Assembly (NCBI GenBank): GCA_965212245.1
Contig: OZ243107.1
Span: 2,294,001 to 2,358,000, forward strand
DNA length: 64,000 bases
Origin: CAKZNE01 sp040222435
GTDB lineage: Bacteria; Bacteroidota; Bacteroidia; Flavobacteriales; Schleiferiaceae
Direction: 5' to 3'
Shown here: positions 56,061-64,000 of the stretch, piece after piece
How the letters are laid out: each line of letters begins with the position of its first letter
Numbering within the stretch: the stretch's first letter is position 1
Translations under genes and position numbers: made by a program
Notes under the pieces: generated by a model
Told to the model about the DNA's origin: nothing
The model's database searches: none
The model's input: only the letters and a program-made list of their open reading frames with translations

Positions 56061-56693
56061 ATGGGAGTACTCGTAGGCAGAAAAGCCCCACAATTCAAAG
56101 CAGCAGCAGTAGTTAATGGTGAAGAGATAGTTGAAGGTTTTTCACTGGATCAGTACGTAGGGAAGAAACATGTGATCCTTTTCTTCTATCCAAAGGATTT
56201 CACCTTTGTATGTCCAACCGAATTACACGCTTTCCAGGCTAAAAAAGCAGAATTTGAAAAGCTGGGTGTGGAAATAGTAGCTGTGTCTACTGATACGGAA
56301 CAATCGCATTGGGGATGGTTACAAGTTCCCAAAGACAAAGGAGGGATTGAAGGCATCACTTATCCATTGGTAGCTGATACCAACAAAACCATTTCTGCCA
56401 ATTATGATGTATTGGCTGGCAGCTATTACTACGATGAGAATGATGAGTTGAAAGCTGAAGGTGAAATGGTAGCTTACCGTGGTCTTTTCTTAATTGATAA
56501 GGAAGGAGTAGTACGCCACCAGATCGTAAATGACCTGCCCCTTGGTCGTAATGTGGATGAAGCTATCCGCATGGTAAAAGCTTTACAGTTTGTAGAAGAA
56601 AAAGGTGAAGTATGCCCTGCAAACTGGGATGAAGGAAAATCTGGTATGAATGCTACTCATGATGGCGTAGCTTCTTACCTGAGCCAAAACTAA
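56061..56693 (+). CDS. Typical 2-Cys peroxiredoxin
   Basis: A 210-residue peroxiredoxin of the AhpC/Prx1 type, which reduces peroxides with thioredoxin. The peroxidatic Cys is in DFTFVCPTELHAFQ near 46-59, with the Arg in VVRHQIVNDLPLGRN near 141-155, and the resolving Cys in GEVCPANWDEG near 175-185. The C-terminal arm continues to SHDGVASYLSQN. No signal peptide. A well-formed promoter and A-rich leader, plus a strong terminator, mark an abundant, single-gene transcript. It joins tpx and the CGSC thioredoxin as the third peroxide/thiol gene of the window. Confidence 0.95.
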   Translation: MGVLVGRKAPQFKAAAVVNGEEIVEGFSLDQYVGKKHVILFFYPKDFTFVCPTELHAFQAKKAEFEKLGVEIVAVSTDTEQSHWGWLQVPKDKGGIEGITYPLVADTNKTISANYDVLAGSYYYDENDELKAEGEMVAYRGLFLIDKEGVVRHQIVNDLPLGRNVDEAIRMVKALQFVEEKGEVCPANWDEGKSGMNATHDGVASYLSQN

Positions 56694-56712
56694 GAACCTC
56701 TTGGTATAGTGT

Positions 56713-56748
56713 AAAAGCCCTGCCCGATTTTCGGAGCAGGGCTTTTTT
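56713..56748 (+). terminator. Intrinsic terminator after peroxiredoxin
   Basis: AAAAGCCCTGC pairs with GCAGGGCTTTT; the inner CCGA and TCGG extend the stem across a short T loop. A TTTTTT tract follows, 20 bases after the stop codon. Confidence 0.85.
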
Positions 56749-56789
56749 GTATGTTAGCGGCAGTGATCAACAAGCACTGACCTTATTAA

Positions 56790-58073
56790 ATGGGAAGGGT
56801 ATCAACACGCAATTTTTGGCTGTGGGCTATAGGTTTGCATGCCGTCTATTTTCTTTACGCCCTTGTTCAGGGGCCTAATCTGCTTAATGATTCGCAGGAG
56901 TACCTTTTACAGGCCGGTAATTTAAATGAAGGTTATTTCGCTTACTGCGGAGATCCTTCGTCCCCTCTGGATTACTTTGACTTTAGTAAAAGACCTCCGC
57001 TTTACCCACTCATACTTTGGTTGTGTGGGACAACCTCATTCTGGTGGGGAATTTTGTTTTTTCAGAATTCACTTTCACTACTCACCATTTATTTTCTTCG
57101 AAACGTATTGCAAAATCGCGGGTTCTATAATCCACTTTGGTTTGGTGTCCTGGTCAGTAGCAGCATCCCTTATTTTATTTATGTAAATAGTATTATGTCA
57201 GAAGTAATACTGGTAGCGGGAGTTACGGCTATGTTATACCACTACCATAATTTTCTGAAACTTAAAAAAGGAAGGGCGGCATGGCTTTTTAATTTAATGC
57301 TGGCAGCGGTGGTATTTACCAAGCCGGTATTTTTTCCCTTTGTAGTGATCAACGCACTTTTTTGGTTGATTTTGCACAGCAAATATGCGATGTCTACACT
57401 ACTGCCTATAGTATTGGTTGCCTTGTTTTTCTGGCGTAATACGGAGGTTACTGGTAAGCCGCACTTTTCCAGTATTGCCTATATCAACTTGTTGGACTAT
57501 AATGCGTATTACTTCAATGTGGAAACTAAAGGCGTGGCGTATGCTGATAGTGTGGGAGACAACACCCATGCAGTTCTTAATAAAACAAGCGGTTTTCCGG
57601 AAAAGGCAGGGTATATGCAGTCTATAGCCATACAGGAAATAGGGCGGGATTGGCCCGCTTATTTTTGGTTTCACCTTAAGGGAGCCTTCCGGGGAATGGT
57701 AGATCCGGGGAACTTTGATCTGCGGACTTTTTTTAATGCAGATAATTCAGTAGGATTCCTCAAAACCCTTAACGAAAAAGGCTGGCAGGGAATTCCTGAA
57801 ATTCTGAACGCCATGCCATGGCTTTATCTGCTGTTACTTTTAATAAGCTTATTAAATAAAGTTTTGTTATTGCTGGGGTTTCTGTTCTTTATTTTAAAAC
57901 CCGGCATAGATCCAAATTGGAGATGGGCTTTAACCGGAATTGTATTTTATGTGGTACTGATCACAGGTCCTATTAATGCCTCCCGTTTTATGCTGGCAGT
58001 TTGGCCGGTAGTGATCATTTGTACTGTACAGGCTTTTACTCTTAAAGGAAAGGTTAGAACTCTAATTCGGTAA
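56790..58073 (+). CDS. Multi-membrane protein, glycosyltransferase-like (uncertain)
   Basis: A 427-residue protein with about ten transmembrane helices. An early exposed loop, GPNLLNDSQEYLLQAGNLNEG near 28-48, and YFDFSKRPPLYPLILWL near 62-78 have the look of the ArnT/PMT glycosyltransferase family (GT-C fold), where an acidic residue in the first loop is catalytic; here the position reads NDS. I treat this as a possible fold match and not a function. No gene for lipid-linked sugar synthesis lies beside it. The ATG at 56790 is 97 bases after the peroxiredoxin stop. Its last codons overlap the convergent EEP gene by 20 bases. Confidence 0.7.
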   Translation: MGRVSTRNFWLWAIGLHAVYFLYALVQGPNLLNDSQEYLLQAGNLNEGYFAYCGDPSSPLDYFDFSKRPPLYPLILWLCGTTSFWWGILFFQNSLSLLTIYFLRNVLQNRGFYNPLWFGVLVSSSIPYFIYVNSIMSEVILVAGVTAMLYHYHNFLKLKKGRAAWLFNLMLAAVVFTKPVFFPFVVINALFWLILHSKYAMSTLLPIVLVALFFWRNTEVTGKPHFSSIAYINLLDYNAYYFNVETKGVAYADSVGDNTHAVLNKTSGFPEKAGYMQSIAIQEIGRDWPAYFWFHLKGAFRGMVDPGNFDLRTFFNADNSVGFLKTLNEKGWQGIPEILNAMPWLYLLLLLISLLNKVLLLLGFLFFILKPGIDPNWRWALTGIVFYVVLITGPINASRFMLAVWPVVIICTVQAFTLKGKVRTLIR

Positions 58074-59136
58074 TGACGGGATAGTGGTCGGAAAGTTTTT
58101 GGGAAATCACTTTATAGCTGTTTACCCGTAATTCATCCGAATGAAAAACATAGTCAATACGAAAAGGTACCGGGCCACGGGCGTAGGTTTTACTGAACCC
58201 ATTACCGGCCTCCATAAAGCTGTCATTTAAGGCTAAATCAACTCTATGATAAGTATAGGATTGCGGGGTATCATTAAAATCACCACATAGCACCACCGGG
58301 TGTGGACTATCTGCTATGGCCTTTTCCAGGGCACCAATCTGCTCACCACGTCTTTGAAAAGCCCAGTGCAAACGTTTAATGATCTTTAAAAAACCATTGG
58401 TAATATCTTCCTGGCTGCCCTCGTTGGGATTTTCCAGGCGTTTATAATCATTTACACCCAAACCTACCGAGGCCAAGTGAATATTTATGAAGCGAATGGT
58501 TTCATTTTTCCATTTCACGTCCGCATAAATAAACTCATTATTCACGGTAGGCTCACCTTCTTTGGGCTCGCTGTACCGTAATGTACCCGTGCCGGTAATG
58601 GGAAATTTAGAAAGAATGGTTAGTCCATAATTCCTGCCGTCATTGGTAAGTTTGGTAAAATCGTAAGGGTAATTCAGCTCCGGTGTTTTATCAGATTGAT
58701 AAAATTCCTGTAGCATCAATATGTCCGGAGCTTCGGTTAAAATAAGTTGTTGGATACGCTGAGGAATATCATCTTCAGCTATCCATTTATACGCATTGAA
58801 CATCCGTACATTGTAAGTCATCACCTTAAAGCTTTCTCCAGGGTTTACCACTTTATTGGGCGACCCCCATTGGTATAAACGGCTCAGGTGCAGATATCCG
58901 ATGGCAATGCAAATAACCGGAAGGACCAGCTTCACTTTAAAGCGCAGCATCCAGTAAATAATGAAGATCAGGTTGATGAATAATAATACCGGATACGCAA
59001 GTCCGGCAAAAGAAAAGAAAGTAAACCAGTTGGGGTTAAAGTAATAGGCCAGGTATGAGGCCAGTAAACCCAGGGCGGCTAATACGTTTATAAAATACAG
59101 AACACTGTCCAGAAATGAGTGCTTGCCGCCAGCCAT
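58054..59136 (-). CDS. Membrane-anchored endonuclease/exonuclease/phosphatase-family protein
   Basis: A 360-residue protein of the EEP superfamily, fused to a membrane part. Residues 1-85 contain three hydrophobic helices (VLYFINVLAALGLLASYLAYYF, FTFFSFAGLAYPVLLFINL and the next to about 80). The EEP domain follows: KVMTYNVRMFNAYKW near 102-116, LMLQEFY near 140-146 with the metal-binding Glu, FINIHLAS near 213-220, VVLCGDFNDTPQSY near 274-287 and SDHYPVITE near the end with the catalytic Asp-His pair. The substrate may be DNA, a phospholipid or an inositol phosphate. It is the last gene of the mutL-rhomboid operon, four bases after the preceding stop. Confidence 0.88.
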   Translation of the reverse strand: MAGGKHSFLDSVLYFINVLAALGLLASYLAYYFNPNWFTFFSFAGLAYPVLLFINLIFIIYWMLRFKVKLVLPVICIAIGYLHLSRLYQWGSPNKVVNPGESFKVMTYNVRMFNAYKWIAEDDIPQRIQQLILTEAPDILMLQEFYQSDKTPELNYPYDFTKLTNDGRNYGLTILSKFPITGTGTLRYSEPKEGEPTVNNEFIYADVKWKNETIRFINIHLASVGLGVNDYKRLENPNEGSQEDITNGFLKIIKRLHWAFQRRGEQIGALEKAIADSPHPVVLCGDFNDTPQSYTYHRVDLALNDSFMEAGNGFSKTYARGPVPFRIDYVFHSDELRVNSYKVISQKLSDHYPVITELEF

Positions 59137-59140
59137 TAAT

Positions 59141-60022
59141 CTAATCTTTACCTACTTTAAACAGAAAATCGCGTTCTTCTCTTGAAAGGCTGTCATACCC
59201 GGAGCGGTTGATCTTGTCCAGTATTTCGTCAATACGCTCCTGTGTTTGGGCTTTACGTTGATTGTATTTATAATCATTACGGGTGCTGCTGTATACCTTG
59301 CGGACCTTAGGCTTTGGCCTGAAGAAGTTGACCATATTATCCATAAAACGGCTAAAACCCTCGGTAATATCCTTGCCGTTTTTCAATTGTCGTATGGCTA
59401 TATAACCGAACAAAGCACCTCCCAGGTGAGCGATATGTCCACCGGCATTGCTATCTGGTAAGTATACCAGATCAAGCAGTACAGCTACCACCGCCACTAC
59501 CCAAAGTTTTACATCCAAAACAAAGAAGAGACGCACCCTGAAGTCTGGTGCGTAAGTGGCAATAGCAACAATAATTGCCATTACTCCGGCTGAAGCACCA
59601 CGGTTATCGGAACCTGCCACAGCTTCGCTGAAAAACGGAAATACATTGTAGGAAATAACGTAGAGCGCACCTCCAATAAGTCCGCCCATAAGGTAAATAC
59701 TGAGTAGTTTACGCCCACCCAGGTATTGCATAAAAAGCGTACCCGCAAAATACAGGTAAAGAAGGTTGAACAGGATATGGAAAAAGTCCTGGTGTGTAAA
59801 CATATAGGTCACCAGAGTCCAGGGGCGGGTAAGCAAGCGGCCCAGGTCACTGGGCAGCGCCATCCAGTTTATAAAGCCGCCATGAATATCCGTTTGGGTA
59901 AGTGTACCAATAATGCGCAGCAGGATATAAGTTACATATACACCCAGATTAATGAGGATGAGTTTCGCCAGGGCGTCTCCCTCATGAAAATATCTTTTTA
60001 TTTCATCGCGAATTCCGGCCAT
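59141..60022 (-). CDS. Rhomboid intramembrane protease (copy 2, with C-terminal tail)
   Basis: A 293-residue rhomboid. Six helices hold the Ser/His dyad: NRGASAGVMAI near 142-152 carries the nucleophile Ser (GASA, with Ala after the Ser where GxSG is usual), and HIAHLGGALFGYI near 194-206 carries the catalytic His. WTLVTYMFTHQDFFHILFNLLYL near 68-90 has the His and Asn that stabilise the oxyanion. After about residue 215 a soluble tail follows, ending in RIDEILDKINRSGYDSLSREERDFLFKVG-like helices (a conserved tail in Bacteroidota rhomboids, possibly DUF6576). The gene is nine bases after the first rhomboid. Target proteins unknown. Confidence 0.92.
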   Translation of the reverse strand: MAGIRDEIKRYFHEGDALAKLILINLGVYVTYILLRIIGTLTQTDIHGGFINWMALPSDLGRLLTRPWTLVTYMFTHQDFFHILFNLLYLYFAGTLFMQYLGGRKLLSIYLMGGLIGGALYVISYNVFPFFSEAVAGSDNRGASAGVMAIIVAIATYAPDFRVRLFFVLDVKLWVVAVVAVLLDLVYLPDSNAGGHIAHLGGALFGYIAIRQLKNGKDITEGFSRFMDNMVNFFRPKPKVRKVYSSTRNDYKYNQRKAQTQERIDEILDKINRSGYDSLSREERDFLFKVGKD

Positions 60023-60031
60023 CGCCTTTTA

Positions 60032-60784
60032 TCAGTAATGACTTATACCTTTTTTACGCCAGTAGCGGATCAATAAATATCCGAATAACATTCCACCTAA
60101 GTGTGCAAAATGCGCCACATTACTATCCGGATCATTCTGTATTCCGCTGTATAGCTCCAGTGCACCATAAATGGCTACAAAATATTTGGCTTTAACGGGT
60201 ATAGCAAAGTATACGTAAATGTACATATTGGGGAACATCATACCAAAAGCCAGGAGCACACCAAACACCGCTCCTGAGGCTCCAACCGTAGGCATATTGT
60301 ACTTCATATAATATTGCTCAATCACCTCCCGGCTTACTCCGTAAGCATCATTCCAGCTTCCGGTATTAATGAGGTTTACCAGTTCTGACTCGGAAAAACC
60401 GGCATTCATGAGGGTGTTTCTAAGATCCATAGCCTCCCAGTAATTAATACCAAGATGGATAAAGGCCGCCCCTAAACCGGTAATTATGTAATAAATAAGA
60501 AAGCGTTTACTACCCCATATGTTTTCAAGAGTATAGCCAAACATCCACAAGGCAAACATATTGAAGAATATATGAGAGAGGTTGGCATGCATAAACATGT
60601 GGGTGATAAGCTGGTAGGGCTTAAAATGGGGAGAACCCGGTAAATAAAGTCCTAAGATCTGACCCAAGTCATTTCCGAAAGTGCTGCCAATAACCAGCAT
60701 GGCTATAAAAAATAAACCGTTGATTATAAGCAGATTCTTAATTACATCCGGTAGGAGGTTAAAGCGTAATGGTCTTTGATACAT
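60032..60784 (-). CDS. Rhomboid intramembrane protease (copy 1)
   Basis: A 250-residue rhomboid serine protease of the inner membrane. The nucleophile Ser lies in GASGAVFGVLLAFG near 169-182, the classical GxSG form, and the catalytic His in VAHFAHLGGMLFGYLLI near 225-241. The HMFMHANLSHIFFNMFALWMFG segment near 62-83 holds the conserved His and Asn. A long loop between helices two and four (about 115-155) is unusual in length. It starts exactly at the end of mutL and ends nine bases before the second rhomboid, so the two paralogues are made together. Target proteins unknown. Confidence 0.93.
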   Translation of the reverse strand: MYQRPLRFNLLPDVIKNLLIINGLFFIAMLVIGSTFGNDLGQILGLYLPGSPHFKPYQLITHMFMHANLSHIFFNMFALWMFGYTLENIWGSKRFLIYYIITGLGAAFIHLGINYWEAMDLRNTLMNAGFSESELVNLINTGSWNDAYGVSREVIEQYYMKYNMPTVGASGAVFGVLLAFGMMFPNMYIYVYFAIPVKAKYFVAIYGALELYSGIQNDPDSNVAHFAHLGGMLFGYLLIRYWRKKGISHY

Positions 60785-62599
60785 CTAATTAAAAGATTTG
60801 TCGATATCCTCAAGATTTAAATTCACGATCACCGGTTTGCCAGTAAGGCTTACATAAGGTGAGCTGCACGCAAATAGTTCGTCTACCAAATGGTGCATTT
60901 CTTCCTGTTCCATTTTCTTGCCAACTTTTATAGCTGACACTTTGGCGAGTATCCGTGCCATTTTTTGAAGATGGTCCTGCCTTTCATTACCCCTGAAGTC
61001 CTTCTCATTTTCAATAAGTTCCTCAAAAACCAATTGAATATTGTTGCTTTCCAATGCCAGGGGAATGCCATTTACCACAACCTCCTGACTTCCAAATTCA
61101 TCTATGTCAAAACCCATTTCGCGCAATTGAGGCATCAGGGCTTGCATTACCTGAAAATCTGAAGAAGTAAAACTCAGGTTTTGAGGAAAGAGCAACTGCT
61201 GACTCGGGATGTTCTTATTTTCCAAAGAAACCATGAGCCTTTCAAAGGAGATACGCTCATGAGCCCTTTGCTGGTGGATCATGATCATGCCACTACCGTG
61301 TGAAGTCAGTATATATTTTTTACCTACTTGTGTAAAATATTTACGGACTGGTAACTCTTCCACAGCCAGTTGTTCCTGCTGTTGTGTATTCTCAATTTCG
61401 GGCAGATCATTCATCAAACTTTCCCAATCCTGCGTAGCCGGCCTATCCCGATTGGGAGTAATAGCGGCAATACGCTGACCTTTTCTGCGGTCTTCAAAAG
61501 GATTAAAAGTAGGATCAACGGTTATACCGGGTGCCTCTACCCGGGTGCCTTTGGGTAAAGAAGGCATATTGAATTGCTGATCCGTTTCAAAATCAAGGGT
61601 GGGGGCAATATTATATTGACCTAAGGCATGCTTTACGGCAGTACGGATAATGATATGGATGGCTTTTTCATCCTCAAACTTGATCTCTGTTTTAGTGGGA
61701 TGAATGTTGACATCAATGCGAGCGGGATCTATTTCCAAAAAAAGAAAGTAGGTAGGATGACTGCCATCCTGTAACAAACCTTCAAAAGCGTTGCAAACGG
61801 CTTTGTGCAGGTAGCCGTTTTTGATAAATCTGTCATTGGTAAAAAAGAACTGCTCACCCCGGGTTTTCCTTGCAAATTCAGGTTTACCGATAAACCCGTG
61901 CAACTTCAGAATGGGTGTTTTTTCATCAACCGGCACCAGTTTCTCATTAAACTTTTTCCCGAAGATATTTACAATACGTTGCCTCAAACCTGCTTTGGGC
62001 AGGTCAAATAATTCACTTTTACCATTAACAAAAGTAAACTGTATGTGTGCATGTGGGATGGCTACCCGTTGAAATTCATCAATAATATGCCGCAGCTCTA
62101 CATTGTCCGATTTCAGAAAGTTACGCCTGGCTGGAATATTATAGAAAAGGTTTTTCACCTCTATTTGAGTGCCCCTTGGGGTATTACAAAACTCCTGCGA
62201 TTTTACGGTGCTCCCTTCAATTTTAAGGCAAGTACCTAATTCTTCCTTTTCCTGGCGGGTGCGAAGTTCTACCTGGGCTACCGCAGCTATAGAAGCTAAT
62301 GCTTCACCGCGAAACCCTTTGGTGTGAATGGAAAATATATCCTCTGCAGATTTGATTTTGGAAGTAGCATGGCGCTCAAAAGACATACGGGTGTCTGTTT
62401 CGCTCATACCCTTGCCGTTGTCAATAATCTGGATATAAGTTTTACCGGCTTCTTTAATTACAAGTGTAATTTCATCGGCACCGGCATCAATAGCATTTTC
62501 AAGTAATTCTTTTACCGCTGAAGCGGGTCTTTGTACCACTTCTCCGGCAGCGATCTGGTTGGCTACGCTGTCGGGTAAGAGGTGAATAACATCGGGCAT
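60785..62599 (-). CDS. mutL: DNA mismatch repair protein MutL
   Basis: MutL, 604 residues, links mismatch recognition by MutS to strand removal. The N-terminal GHKL ATPase is canonical: ENAIDAGADEI near 34-44, IDNGKGM near 59-65, HTKGFRGEALASIAAV near 92-107, and VDVNIHPTKTEIKF near 295-308. In the C-terminal domain the metal-binding motif of endonuclease-type MutL (DQHAxxERxxYE) is replaced by HQQRAHERISFE at 442-453, and the ACHAAV-like and CPHGRP motifs are absent (SPYVSLTGKPVIV near 580-592). It therefore probably lacks nicking activity. The ATG overlaps the preceding gene's stop (TAATG), and the first rhomboid follows directly. Confidence 0.96.
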   Translation of the reverse strand: MPDVIHLLPDSVANQIAAGEVVQRPASAVKELLENAIDAGADEITLVIKEAGKTYIQIIDNGKGMSETDTRMSFERHATSKIKSAEDIFSIHTKGFRGEALASIAAVAQVELRTRQEKEELGTCLKIEGSTVKSQEFCNTPRGTQIEVKNLFYNIPARRNFLKSDNVELRHIIDEFQRVAIPHAHIQFTFVNGKSELFDLPKAGLRQRIVNIFGKKFNEKLVPVDEKTPILKLHGFIGKPEFARKTRGEQFFFTNDRFIKNGYLHKAVCNAFEGLLQDGSHPTYFLFLEIDPARIDVNIHPTKTEIKFEDEKAIHIIIRTAVKHALGQYNIAPTLDFETDQQFNMPSLPKGTRVEAPGITVDPTFNPFEDRRKGQRIAAITPNRDRPATQDWESLMNDLPEIENTQQQEQLAVEELPVRKYFTQVGKKYILTSHGSGMIMIHQQRAHERISFERLMVSLENKNIPSQQLLFPQNLSFTSSDFQVMQALMPQLREMGFDIDEFGSQEVVVNGIPLALESNNIQLVFEELIENEKDFRGNERQDHLQKMARILAKVSAIKVGKKMEQEEMHHLVDELFACSSPYVSLTGKPVIVNLNLEDIDKSFN

Positions 62600-62874
62600 T
62601 AAGAAGCTATAATTAAGTAGGTAATTAAAAACAATGCAATGGCAATGATCACCAGGCGTATGTTGGAAGAACCTACCTGTTTCCCCCTGGTCTTCTGCCA
62701 GTCCTGGCGAAGCTGAGAACGGAAATCTTCGCGGGTAAGCTTTTCCGGCTCACCGGCATACTTGCGTTTCAGCTCATTCCTGCGTTCCTTCTCTTCATCA
62801 TAGTAAAGAGGTTGATAATTAAAATTCCGGGCATTACCCTGTTTGAAAATAGTGGGAAGCTTAGGTGGTTCCAT
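62599..62874 (-). CDS. Small C-terminally anchored membrane protein next to mutL
   Basis: A 91-residue protein from the ATG at 62874, MEPPKLPTIFKQGNARNFNYQP. Its first 65 residues are soluble and basic, with a charged helix (EEKERRNELKRKYAG), and it ends in one transmembrane helix (LVIIAIALFLITYLIIAS), a tail anchor. Homologues beside mutL in Bacteroidota are sometimes labelled 'riboflavin synthase subunit beta', which nothing in this sequence supports. A start further up (62916) is unlikely since the chosen ATG follows a -7 element by five bases, so the transcript may be leaderless. It is the first gene of the operon with mutL, two rhomboids and the EEP protein. Function unknown. Confidence 0.8.
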   Translation of the reverse strand: MEPPKLPTIFKQGNARNFNYQPLYYDEEKERRNELKRKYAGEPEKLTREDFRSQLRQDWQKTRGKQVGSSNIRLVIIAIALFLITYLIIAS

Positions 62875-62879
62875 GAGCA

Positions 62880-62887
62880 CAAATTTA
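62880..62887 (-). promoter_or_regulatory. Putative -7 element of the mutL operon, five bases before the ATG
   Basis: TAAATTTG on the minus strand matches TAnnTTTG and is separated from the ATG at 62874 by only GAGCA-type five bases, as at uvrB. The transcript would start at or near the start codon. Confidence 0.45.
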
Positions 62888-63025
62888 AGATTTAATATAC
62901 GGCATTCCGTCAACAAGACACAAATATGATTCCTATTAACAGCCCAGTATGGAATACTATTTGAACAATACTAAAACTCCCGAATTAAACTCTTTATTTT
63001 TAAGCTTGTATTAGAATTGATATTT

Positions 63026-64000
63026 ATGAAGCTGATCCCACGCTCCTTTCTCATTATTTTTTGGTGTCTGAGTTATGCCACAGCATTTGCCCAGAACGTC
63101 AAACCCTCAATTATATGGGAGGGCGATACGACCTGGGCCAGTGAAAAGCTGGCGGGAATGAGCCTGGATGAAAAGCTGGGCCAGTTGTTTATGATTGCCG
63201 CTTATTCCAATAAAGGTAAAGCGCATCAGGATGAAATCATAAACCTGGTGAAAAACGAACATATTGGAGGGCTTATTTTTTTTCAGGGTGGACCTTACCG
63301 GCAAGCCAATCTCACTAATATTTACCAGCAGGGCGCTAAAATTCCCCTCATGATAGCGATGGACGCTGAATGGGGCTTAGCTATGCGGCTGGATAGTACT
63401 TTTAAATTTCCCTGGCCTCTTACCGTAGGAGCCACCCGTGATTCCGCCCTGGCATACCGTATGGGTGCGGAAATTGCCAAACACTGCCGCAGACTGGGTG
63501 TGCATATCAACTTTGGACCGGTAACCGATATTAATACCAACCCCCAAAATCCAATCATCAATGCCCGGTCTTTTGGTGAAGATCCGGAGAATGTAACCCG
63601 TCTGAGCGAGGCGTATATGAAGGGAATGCAGGATCAGAGGGTGCTGGCCTGTGCCAAACATTTCCCCGGGCATGGAGATACAGACTCCGATTCACATAAA
63701 ACCCTGCCTACGGTAGCGCACAGTATGCAACGGCTGGACTCCATAGAATTAAAACCGTATGCGGATCTGGTAAAGACAGGTTTGGGAGCGGTAATGGCCG
63801 CGCACCTCAATGTGCCGGCTATGGACAATTCAGGAACCCCTACATCCTTATCTGGTAAAGTGATCAATGACTACCTTAAAAAGCAGATGAAATTTTCAGG
63901 ACTTGTTTTTACCGATGCTTTAAATATGAAAGGGGTATCCGGCCTCTATCCACCCGGTGAGGTAGACGTAAGGGCCTTGCTGGCCGGAAACGATGTGTTG
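63026..64000 (+). CDS. Beta-N-acetylhexosaminidase-like GH3 enzyme (partial, runs off the window)
   Basis: An open frame of 325 codons reaching the window edge. The ATG at 63026 begins a signal peptide (MKLIPRSFLIIFWCLSYATAFAQ), so the protein is exported. The GH3 TIM-barrel domain is clear: MSLDEKLGQLFMIAAYSNKG, IPLMIAMDAEWGLAMRL, LGVHINFGPVTDINTNPQN, NARSFGEDPENV, and KHFPGHGDTDSDSH with the NagZ-type His/Asp pair, followed by FTDALNMKGV with the nucleophile Asp. NagZ enzymes remove N-acetylglucosamine from peptidoglycan fragments. In many Bacteroidota this domain is fused to a C-terminal beta-lactamase-like serine hydrolase, which would lie beyond the window. Confidence 0.92.
   Translation, partial: MKLIPRSFLIIFWCLSYATAFAQNVKPSIIWEGDTTWASEKLAGMSLDEKLGQLFMIAAYSNKGKAHQDEIINLVKNEHIGGLIFFQGGPYRQANLTNIYQQGAKIPLMIAMDAEWGLAMRLDSTFKFPWPLTVGATRDSALAYRMGAEIAKHCRRLGVHINFGPVTDINTNPQNPIINARSFGEDPENVTRLSEAYMKGMQDQRVLACAKHFPGHGDTDSDSHKTLPTVAHSMQRLDSIELKPYADLVKTGLGAVMAAHLNVPAMDNSGTPTSLSGKVINDYLKKQMKFSGLVFTDALNMKGVSGLYPPGEVDVRALLAGNDVL

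Noticed and set aside
1..64000. tRNA, rRNA or riboswitch genes
   Set aside because: No cloverleaf-type or rRNA-like sequence, and no recognisable riboswitch aptamer, was found in any intergenic gap, though a covariance search could not be run.

Overview
The window reads as a gene-dense chromosomal segment from a member of the Bacteroidota, most likely an aerobic Flavobacteriales-type organism. The evidence is the gene content: a cyclophilin-FKBP fusion immunophilin, TPR/HisKA_2 kinases paired with LytTR regulators, a five-copy DUF349 protein, a DUF5606 protein, a MutL without endonuclease motifs next to two rhomboids, and a family usually mislabelled 'TonB-dependent receptor' or 'nicotinic acid mononucleotide adenylyltransferase'. 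Promoters of the Bacteroidota type (-7 element TAnnTTTG) recur in front of genes on both strands. Starts often lack a Shine-Dalgarno sequence and use TTG or GTG. I see no rRNA, tRNA, CRISPR array, insertion sequence or integrated phage. Genus-level identification is not possible from what I can see.

Layout. 0-8.7 kb is the least ordinary part: a dual-family immunophilin, then two paralogous TPR histidine kinase/LytTR regulator pairs (1.1-3.8 and 4.9-7.4 kb) around an unrecognised acidic protein (3.9 kb), an endolysin-like GH19 protein without a signal peptide (7.5 kb), and a 400-base spacer with a three-copy 22-bp repeat and a possible 54-codon ORF. 8.8-13 kb has an unrecognised secreted protein, a cold-shock protein/DEAD-box helicase operon and a fatty-acid desaturase with a structured leader. 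13.2-20.7 kb (minus strand) is a run of TPR protein, DUF368, aroE, DUF349 and uvrB, with a 33-base near-perfect palindrome against the uvrB promoter. 20.8-24.9 kb (plus) carries a phosphohexomutase (glmM-like) and two class V PLP enzymes.

24.9-31 kb holds the conserved unknown 485-residue protein, a PhnP-like hydrolase, dapD, then ruvX(yqgF), def, a TPR lipoprotein, a DUF5606 protein and mazG. 31-34.5 kb is a translationally coupled sixA-like/ppk1/ppx polyphosphate operon. 34.5-42 kb has a CGSC thioredoxin with a small acidic partner, tpx, a geranylgeranyl-reductase-like flavoprotein, a peptidase-like hydrolase, a TPR/DUF6624-like protein, dnaK and a lipoprotein. 42.2-51.8 kb has panB, an RluA-type pseudouridine synthase, a membrane protein, hsp20, an M48 lipoprotein peptidase, a lysoplasmalogenase-like protein, priA, a glutamine cyclotransferase, a THUMP methyltransferase and a small lipoprotein. 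51.9-58 kb (plus) has a sodium:solute symporter, a TauE/SafE-like permease, a methyltransferase, a ZIP transporter, a 2-Cys peroxiredoxin and a multi-membrane protein. 58-62.9 kb (minus) is a tight five-gene operon of a small membrane protein, mutL, two rhomboids and an EEP-family hydrolase. The window ends inside a GH3 glycosidase.

Most of the window is housekeeping. The best candidates for something new are the duplicated kinase/regulator region with its orphan protein, the 22-bp repeat block, the palindrome and apparent leaderless start at uvrB, the hairpin leader of the desaturase, and the conserved unknown at 24.9 kb. Convergent neighbours often touch or overlap at their 3' ends.
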